Origin: Planctomycetaceae bacterium
GTDB lineage: Bacteria; Planctomycetota; Planctomycetia; Pirellulales; UBA1268
Length of the DNA stretch: 6,331 bases
Direction of reading: 5' to 3'
Assembly (NCBI GenBank): GCA_003488325.1
Contig: DNLZ01000450.1
Span: forward strand, 1 to 6,331
Each line of letters starts with the position of its first letter. The stretch's first letter is position 1. The notes beneath the pieces are model-generated. The model did no database searches. It saw only the letters and a program-made list of their open reading frames with translations, and was not told the origin of the DNA. Made by a program: the position numbers and the translations under genes. Shown piece by piece: positions 1 through 4,700 of the stretch.

Positions 1-127
1 TCACTGCATGTCCGCGGCGCTCCGGCGTCCGTGCCTCCGCTTGCTTTCATAGCCCGGATCCATGGCCGGTCTCCCCCCTCGTGATCGCTGGGGCGCATCT
101 GGCCTCCACGACAAGCGTCTCGCGGCA
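1..127. other. Edge region with no supported gene; one doubtful 20-codon frame
   Basis: I see no convincing gene here, and no tRNA-like structure. On the minus strand a 20-codon frame runs from an ATG at 61-63 to a TGA at 1-3. It encodes a very basic peptide (MDPGYESKRRHGRRSAADMQ) with no family I recognise. It is preceded by a purine-rich AGGGGGGAG run (71-79, minus) with a 7-nt gap to the ATG, which is a textbook ribosome-binding-site spacing. The other genes in this window do not have such a strong site, so it could be chance. The plus-strand frames entering from the left stop at 50-52 and 82-84, so the 3' end of an upstream gene could also lie here, but nothing recognisable is encoded. 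Confidence 0.3.
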
Positions 128-153
128 GGAAAAGGCGATGGACAGCCTTTTCC
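128..153 (-). terminator. Hairpin downstream of surE, probable transcription terminator
   Basis: A perfect 9-bp inverted repeat, GGAAAAGGC (128-136) and GCCTTTTCC (145-153), encloses an 8-nt loop. It begins 7 nt beyond the surE stop codon at 161-163. Read on the minus strand, the 3' arm GCCTTTTCC carries its T-run inside the stem rather than after it, so it is not a classic intrinsic terminator. Its position directly after the stop codon and its perfect pairing still make a terminator or 3'-end stabiliser the best reading. Because the repeat is symmetric it could also serve a convergent transcript from the left edge. Confidence 0.55.
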
Positions 154-160
154 GACGGCA

Positions 161-928
161 TCAGCGTCCGCTGATCGTCCAGGTGCCGGCGGCGAGCATC
201 TCGATGGCGGCACGATGGGTGAGGTCGTAATCAAGCGGCGTGAGCGTCACGGCACCCGACTTGAGGGCGGTGACGTCCGACTCCTGCGGGTGCGCCGACG
301 GGGGCGGGTCGTTGGCGGCCCACCAGTAGGCACGTCCCCGCGGATCGGTCCGTCGTTCGAACGACTCGCCGTAGCGAACGATGCTCATGGGCACCACGCG
401 CAGCTCCGGCGACCCGTGCAGCGCCCGGGTCGGAATGTTGACGTTGAAGAGACTGCCCTTCGCGGGGCGACGGTCGAGCACCTGACGAATCACATCGAGG
501 CCGATCTCGGCCGCCCGGGCGTAGTCCGGATGGTCGTCCCACTCGAGCGACACGGCGATGCTCGTGATCCCGAAGAACGCCCCCTCGATCGCGGCCGCGA
601 CCGTGCCCGAGTAGAGGACGTTGATCCCCGCGTTGAGGCCGCTGTTGATGCCGCTCACGACGAGATCGGGACGTGCCGGACAGAACTCGGCGATCGCGAG
701 CTTCACGGCATCCGCCGGACTGCCGTCCACCGCCCAGCCGCGATGCCGATCCCCCTCGAACACCTCCTTCGCCGTCAGCGGCGTCAGGAACGTGATGGCG
801 TGGCCGACGCCGCTCTGCTCGGTCGACGGGGCCGCGACCTGCACCTCGCCCAGCCGGCGGAGCGCGCGCTCCATCGCGGCGAGGCCGGGAGCGAAGATGC
901 CGTCGTCGTTCGTGAGCAGGATCCGCAT
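161..928 (-). CDS. surE: 5'/3'-nucleotidase SurE (survival protein E)
   Basis: Complete 255-residue SurE, a normal length for the family. SurE is a cytosolic, divalent-metal-dependent phosphatase that releases phosphate from 5'- and 3'-nucleoside monophosphates, and in some species from short polyphosphate. The start is MRILLTNDDG, where Asp8 and Asp9 are the family's metal ligands. The remaining ligands are visible as Ser39 (STEQSG) and Asn95 (VSGINSGLNAG). Further family signatures are the YSGTVAAAIEGAF block (106-118), the FNVNIP strand (161-166) and the closing SDVTALKSGAVTLTPL segment (217-232). The frame stays open upstream to 1120, but that extension is arginine-rich and lies outside the family. 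The ATG at 926-928 is therefore the start, and no Shine-Dalgarno sequence precedes it. The gene diverges from guaA across 203 bp and ends just before a hairpin. The family call is firm; the preferred substrate cannot be read from sequence. Confidence 0.96.
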   Translation of the reverse strand: MRILLTNDDGIFAPGLAAMERALRRLGEVQVAAPSTEQSGVGHAITFLTPLTAKEVFEGDRHRGWAVDGSPADAVKLAIAEFCPARPDLVVSGINSGLNAGINVLYSGTVAAAIEGAFFGITSIAVSLEWDDHPDYARAAEIGLDVIRQVLDRRPAKGSLFNVNIPTRALHGSPELRVVPMSIVRYGESFERRTDPRGRAYWWAANDPPPSAHPQESDVTALKSGAVTLTPLDYDLTHRAAIEMLAAGTWTISGR

Positions 929-937
929 GGAGGCGAC

Positions 938-946
938 ACTATAGCA
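938..946 (-). promoter_or_regulatory. Extended -10 promoter of surE, likely giving a leaderless mRNA
   Basis: On the minus strand the sequence TGCTATAGT matches an extended -10 element (TGnTATAAT) with one mismatch. No TTGACA-like -35 box lies at the usual distance, which is common for extended -10 promoters. Only 9 nt separate the box from the surE ATG, so a start site 6-8 nt downstream would leave a leader of about 0-3 nt. This agrees with the absence of a ribosome binding site. It is inferred from sequence only. Confidence 0.5.
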
Positions 947-1004
947 GCGGGGCCCGAGCCGCCGTGGCCGGGAGCTCCGCGATCCGGCCGCACGACGCGC
1001 GCAT

Positions 1005-1032
1005 CGCACACCGCAGCCGCCACGCGTATACT
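1005..1032 (+). promoter_or_regulatory. Candidate sigma-70-type promoter and leader of guaA
   Basis: TATACT at 1027-1032 matches the -10 consensus at five of six positions. A poor -35 candidate, CGCACA (1005-1010, matching only the ACA half), lies 16 nt upstream. A start near 1039 would give a leader of about 93 nt before the guaA ATG. That leader contains small GC hairpins, such as GGTCG/CGACC at 1068-1080 with a 3-nt loop and TCCGG/CCGGA at 1032-1048. It has no Shine-Dalgarno sequence: the bases before the ATG are pyrimidine-rich (cgcctccccgc). I see no recognisable purine riboswitch core. Hairpins of this size are expected by chance at this GC content. Confidence 0.4.
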
Positions 1033-1131
1033 CCGGGGCTTTTCCGGACCGCCCCCGCCGCTCCCCCGGTCGTACCGACCTCGGCCGGCGGGTGGGTGCA
1101 TCCGAGCCACGCCGACGCATCGCCTCCCCGC

Positions 1132-2700
1132 ATGCCCACCGCCGCCCCAGCCAGCCCGCAGCAGACCGAGCGGGTGCTCGTCCTCGATTTCGGGTCGCAG
1201 TACGCCCAGCTCATCGCCCGACGCGTGCGCGAGCAGAACGTCTACTGCGAGATCGTGCGGCACGACCTCGCCGCCGCCCGCATCCGCGAGCTCGCGCCGC
1301 GTGGCATCATCCTCTCGGGAGGCCCGGCGAGCGTGTACGAGGCGGGTGCCCCGCGTTGCGACGCGGAGCTCTTCCGGCTCGGAATCCCGGTGCTCGGCAT
1401 CTGCTACGGCATGCAGCTGGCCTGCGATGCCCTCGGAGGAAGCGTGCGCGGCGCGCCCTCGCGGGAGTATGGGCGCGCGGAGTGCGAAATCCTCGAGGCC
1501 GACACGCTCTTCGCGGGCGTCGCATCGCCGGCCGAGGTCTGGATGAGCCACGGCGATCGCGTGGACGCGGTCGCCGCGGGCTTCGTGCCGCTCGCGCGCA
1601 CGCCCGCCTGTCCGCTCGCCGCGGTGCGCCACCGCGACCTGCCGGTATTCGGTCTGCAGTTCCATCCGGAGGTGACCCACACGCCGGCCGGCGGGGCGAT
1701 CCTCGCGAACTTCCTGCGCCGTGCCTGCGGCTGCTCGGGCGCGTGGCGGCTCGACGACTTCGCGAGGACGACGATCGACCGGCTGCGCGCGACGATCGGC
1801 GACGACCGTGTCATCTGCGGGCTCTCGGGCGGCGTGGACTCGGCCGTCGTCGCCGCGCTGCTCTCGCGGGCGATCGGGGACCGCCTCTCCTGCATCCTGG
1901 TGGACAACGGCCTGCTGCGGCGGCACGAGGCGACGGCCGTCATCGAGGAGTTCACCACCCACTTCCGGACCGACCTGCACGTGGTCCGGGCGGAGGACAG
2001 GTTTCTCGACGTGCTGGCCGGCGTCACCGAGCCACAGGAGAAGCGGCGCCGCATCGGGCGCGCGTTCGTGGAGTGCTTCACGGAGGAGGCGGCGAAGATC
2101 GCGGGCGCGCGATTCCTCGCCCAGGGCACGCTCTATCCCGACGTCATCGAGAGCGGCGCGGCGGCGGACGGTCCCGCGGCGACGATCAAGCTCCACCACA
2201 ATGTCGGAGGCCTTCCGGACGACCTGAAGTTCGAGCTCGTCGAGCCGCTCCGCGATCTGTTCAAGGACGAGGTGCGCATGCTCGGCCTGCAGCTCGGCCT
2301 GCCGGAGCGCATCGTCTGGCGGCATCCGTTCCCCGGACCGGGGCTCGCCGTGCGCTGCCTCGGCGAGGTCACGAAGGCACGCCTCGATCGCCTGCGTGAC
2401 GCCGATGCGATCGTGCTCGAGGAGCTCGAGACGGCGGGACTCATGCGGAAGGTCGCGCAGGCGTTCGCCGTGCTGCTGCCGGTGCAGAGCGTCGGCGTGA
2501 TGGGTGACGCGCGGACCTACGACGACGTGCTCGCCGTCCGAGCGGTCGAGACGGAGGACTTCATGACGGCCGACTGGAGCCACCTGCCCCACGAGCTGCT
2601 CGCCCGCATGTCGACCCGGATCATCAACGAAGTCCGCGGGATCAACCGCGTCGTCTACGACATCTCGTCGAAGCCGCCCGCGACGATCGAGTGGGAGTGA
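1132..2700 (+). CDS. guaA: GMP synthase (glutamine-hydrolysing)
   Basis: Complete 522-residue GMP synthase, the usual length. It converts XMP, ATP and glutamine to GMP in the cytosol, the last step of guanine nucleotide synthesis. The class I glutamine amidotransferase domain comes first (about 15-198): DFGSQYAQLIARRVRE at 19-34, nucleophile Cys91 in LGICYGMQ, and the His178/Glu180 pair in LQFHPEVTH. The ATP-pyrophosphatase domain follows, with its P-loop LSGGVDS at 231-237, then DNGLLRRHE (258-266), YPDVIESG (335-342) and HHNVGGLPDDLKFELVEPL (355-373). The dimerisation domain holds RHPFPGPGLAVR (397-408) and the canonical tail KPPATIEWE. The residue before HHN is Leu354, where E. coli has Ser. 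The frame is open back to 964, but residues before the 1132 ATG are low-complexity and outside the family. No ribosome binding site is visible. There is no frameshift or missing catalytic residue. Confidence 0.98.
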   Translation: MPTAAPASPQQTERVLVLDFGSQYAQLIARRVREQNVYCEIVRHDLAAARIRELAPRGIILSGGPASVYEAGAPRCDAELFRLGIPVLGICYGMQLACDALGGSVRGAPSREYGRAECEILEADTLFAGVASPAEVWMSHGDRVDAVAAGFVPLARTPACPLAAVRHRDLPVFGLQFHPEVTHTPAGGAILANFLRRACGCSGAWRLDDFARTTIDRLRATIGDDRVICGLSGGVDSAVVAALLSRAIGDRLSCILVDNGLLRRHEATAVIEEFTTHFRTDLHVVRAEDRFLDVLAGVTEPQEKRRRIGRAFVECFTEEAAKIAGARFLAQGTLYPDVIESGAAADGPAATIKLHHNVGGLPDDLKFELVEPLRDLFKDEVRMLGLQLGLPERIVWRHPFPGPGLAVRCLGEVTKARLDRLRDADAIVLEELETAGLMRKVAQAFAVLLPVQSVGVMGDARTYDDVLAVRAVETEDFMTADWSHLPHELLARMSTRIINEVRGINRVVYDISSKPPATIEWE

Positions 2701-2716
2701 CCGCCGCCTCCGCGAC

Positions 2717-2761
2717 CGCTTCCGTGAGAATTGGATGAGGGTCGCCGGGCCGCTTGTGAGA
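2717..2761 (+). repeat. Imperfect direct repeat upstream of pitA, possible operator
   Basis: CGCTTCCGTGAGA (2717-2729) recurs as CGCTTGTGAGA (2751-2761), identical except for a missing CC. The copies are 34 nt apart start to start, about three helical turns. The second copy overlaps the candidate -35 box of pitA. Paired, helically phased direct repeats can bind a regulator, but two 11-13 nt copies are weak evidence. They do not resemble the enteric Pho box. Confidence 0.2.
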
Positions 2762-2782
2762 GCGCGGGGGGGACCCTAGCCT
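2754..2782 (+). promoter_or_regulatory. Weak candidate promoter of pitA
   Basis: TTGTGA (2754-2759) matches the -35 consensus at four of six positions. It is followed after exactly 17 nt by TAGCCT (2777-2782), which matches the -10 at only three of six. It would give a leader of about 107 nt. The spacing is ideal but the -10 is poor. An independent promoter is still plausible because guaA and pitA are 196 bp apart and functionally unrelated. Confidence 0.27.
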
Positions 2783-2896
2783 GACCGTTGTGTCGGGCCG
2801 ATGACGTCCCCGCCGTGGCGGCCGCGTCACTCCCGTTCGTTCCGGGCCCGCCGGGCCCGCTCCATCGATTCGCACCGTGCACAGGATGCAGCCGCC

Positions 2897-4492
2897 ATGG
2901 AATTCCTCGACGCGCTCTCGACCCTCGGACCGGGCCAGGTATTCCTCCTGATCACGGCGCTCGTGATCGCATTCGGCTTCGAATGCGTCAACGGGTTCCA
3001 CGACACCGCCAACGCCGTGGCGACGGTGATCTACACCAAGAGCCTCAAGCCGACGCCGGCCGTCGTCTGGTCGGGCATCTGGAACTTCATCGGCGTGCAT
3101 GCCGGTGGCATCGGCGTGGCCTTCAGCATCGTCCACCTGCTGCCCGTCGATCTGCTCGTCAACATCAAGACGGGACGCGGCCTCGCGATGGTCCTCGCGC
3201 TACTGCTCGCAGCCATCATCTGGAATTTCGCGACGTGGTACCGGGGCCTGCCGGCATCGAGCTCGCACGCGCTCATCGGGTCGATCATGGGCGTGGGAAT
3301 GATGAACGCCTGGATGGAGCACGGGTCGCTCTTCAAGGGCGTCAACTGGCACAAGGCGACGGAGGTGGCGACCGCGCTCCTCGTGTCGCCGCTGATCGGG
3401 TTCGGGCTCGCCGCCGGCCTGCTGCTTTTGGGCAAGCGACTCATCCCGTCGCAGAAACTCTACGAGGCGCCGAGTGAGACCGAGCCGCCTCCCATGTGGA
3501 TCCGCGCGATCCTGATCGGCACCTGCACGGGTGTCAGCTTCGCGCACGGGTCCAACGACGGGCAGAAGGGGATGGGGCTCATCATGCTCGTGCTGATCGG
3601 GATCGTGCCGGCGACGTACGCGCTCAACATGGGCACCTCGCAGGCCGACATCACGGCCGTCGTCGAGGCGGCGCGCGACCTGCACGACGAGCTGCAGGCG
3701 CCGGAAATCGCCGGGCTGATGGACGCGCTCAAGCAGGAGTACATGGCCAGCACCCGCGTCGAGAAGCTGCGTCGCAGCGAGGCCCTCGCGGCGACGATCG
3801 AGCCCTACGGCAATTTCGACGACGACGTGCACGGCTTCGAGCTTCGCAGCCCCGGTCTCGCCAGCGACCTCATCGACCCGTATCCGCGGGCCGACGCCGT
3901 GCTCGCGACGCTCGACCCACTGCCGATCGCGAAGGATCTGATGGCAGCGCTCCACGGCAAGACGAGCTTCGAGGATCTCGGCTCGGAGGAGCGGTGGCAG
4001 GTCAGGACGCACCTCGTCGAACTCGGGGCGTCGGTGCGGACGCTCGTGCGCACCTTCGGCGACAAGATGGCCGAGGATCGGCGGAAGGTGCTGATGAGCC
4101 TCGCGGGCAAGCTGTCCAAGCCGGTGGAGTACGTGCCGGAGTGGGTGAAGATGGGCGTGGCGCTCTGTCTCGGCCTGGGCACGATGGTCGGCTGGAAGCG
4201 GATCGTCGTCACGGTCGGGGAAAAGATCGGCAAGACGCATCTGACCTACGCCCAGGGCGCATCGGCTGAGCTGGTCGCGGCGGCCACGATCGGCCTCGCC
4301 GATGGCTTCGGCATGCCGGTGAGCACGACGCACGTGCTCTCGAGCGGCGTGGCGGGGACGATGTGGGCCAACAAGTCGGGCATCCAGGCCGAGACCGTGC
4401 GGGACATCGCCCTCGCGTGGATCCTGACGCTGCCGGCCGTGATCTTCCTCTCCGGCGTCATCTACTGGATCGCCACGCTGTTCGTCGGGTGA
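2897..4492 (+). CDS. pitA: PitA-type low-affinity inorganic phosphate transporter (PiT family)
   Basis: Complete 531-residue inner-membrane symporter. PiT proteins carry neutral metal-phosphate complexes inward with protons. It matches E. coli PitA (about 499 residues) nearly end to end. The first PiT signature is NGFHDTANAVATVIYTKSL (32-50), and GLPASSSHALIGSIMGVG follows (117-134). The second signature is SFAHGSNDGQKGMGLIMLVLIG (214-235). The last helices hold KIGKTHLTYAQG (443-454) and GMPVSTTHVLSSGVAGTM (472-489). About ten membrane segments flank a hydrophilic central loop (about 245-411) of roughly 167 residues, some 25 longer than in E. coli. The ATG at 2897 is chosen because the N-terminal helix begins right after it; the open stretch back to 2801 is arginine-rich and unlike the family. 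A weak AGGA (2882-2885) lies 11 nt upstream. It is co-directional with the downstream porin gene. Confidence 0.96.
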   Translation: MEFLDALSTLGPGQVFLLITALVIAFGFECVNGFHDTANAVATVIYTKSLKPTPAVVWSGIWNFIGVHAGGIGVAFSIVHLLPVDLLVNIKTGRGLAMVLALLLAAIIWNFATWYRGLPASSSHALIGSIMGVGMMNAWMEHGSLFKGVNWHKATEVATALLVSPLIGFGLAAGLLLLGKRLIPSQKLYEAPSETEPPPMWIRAILIGTCTGVSFAHGSNDGQKGMGLIMLVLIGIVPATYALNMGTSQADITAVVEAARDLHDELQAPEIAGLMDALKQEYMASTRVEKLRRSEALAATIEPYGNFDDDVHGFELRSPGLASDLIDPYPRADAVLATLDPLPIAKDLMAALHGKTSFEDLGSEERWQVRTHLVELGASVRTLVRTFGDKMAEDRRKVLMSLAGKLSKPVEYVPEWVKMGVALCLGLGTMVGWKRIVVTVGEKIGKTHLTYAQGASAELVAAATIGLADGFGMPVSTTHVLSSGVAGTMWANKSGIQAETVRDIALAWILTLPAVIFLSGVIYWIATLFVG

Positions 4493-4512
4493 CACGGCAC
4501 CTCCCGGGGCGG

Positions 4513-4581
4513 ACCGGTCAGCGGGGCCGCCGCGCCGGCAGCCTCTGCCCAGCTTGCCGGCGCGCACCACGCGGCACCGGT
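4513..4581 (+). other. Nested GC-rich hairpin between pitA and the porin gene
   Basis: Three inverted repeats nest inside one another starting 21 nt after the pitA stop. The inner one is a perfect 10-bp stem, CGCGCCGGCA (4531-4540) with TGCCGGCGCG (4555-4564), and a 14-nt loop. It is extended by GCCGC (4526-4530) with GCGGC (4571-4575) across a 6-nt bulge. An outer stem pairs ACCGGT (4513-4518) with ACCGGT (4576-4581) across a one-sided 7-nt internal loop. No T-run follows, so it may be a 3' stabiliser of pitA mRNA or part of a bipartite terminator rather than a classic terminator. It is too GC-rich to exclude chance for the outer stems, but the 10-bp core is solid. Confidence 0.5.
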
Positions 4582-4596
4582 TGTGCAGTCTGCCCG

Positions 4597-4626
4597 ACGG
4601 GACGTTTCGGCACGTCCGTTCCTTCC
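4597..4626 (+). terminator. Candidate intrinsic terminator after pitA
   Basis: GGACGT (4600-4605) pairs with ACGTCC (4612-4617) around the 6-nt loop TTCGGC. Allowing one bulged G, the stem grows to 8 bp (ACGGGACGT with ACGTCCGT, 4597-4619). The pyrimidine tract TTCCTTCC (4619-4626) follows the stem at once and is the most T-rich tail in this gap. Together with the larger hairpin just upstream it could end the pitA transcript, leaving 74 bp for a porin promoter. I found no clear -10 box in those 74 bp, so partial read-through into the porin gene is also possible. Confidence 0.4.
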
Positions 4627-4700
4627 GGCGCACACGGCTGACGATTCTCACGATCGGACCCCACCATGACGGCTGGGGGCGACGTACCGGGAACGGCGAG

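Noticed and set aside
929..1120. Upstream extension of surE to a start at 1120
   Set aside because: The 64 added residues are Arg-rich and non-family, and the extension would cover the candidate guaA promoter. SurE proteins start at the M-x-I-L-x-T/S-N-D-D-G motif.
62..1546. 494-codon plus-strand frame across surE and the start of guaA
   Set aside because: It runs antisense to surE and out of frame with guaA, and ends in Ser/Arg-rich nonsense typical of shadow frames.
784..2592. 602-codon open frame on the minus strand, opposite guaA
   Set aside because: It is a shadow of guaA caused by high GC at third codon positions. It is low-complexity and rich in Arg, Glu and His, with no family motif, while the guaA frame has every catalytic residue.
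2712..2745. Possible terminator after guaA (GCGACC with GGTCGC)
   Set aside because: The stem is only 6 bp with a 22-nt loop and no T-run, which is expected by chance at this GC content. How guaA transcription ends is left open.
4493..4700. Pho box upstream of the porin
   Set aside because: No pair of CTGTCAT-like repeats with 11-nt spacing is visible here or upstream of pitA.
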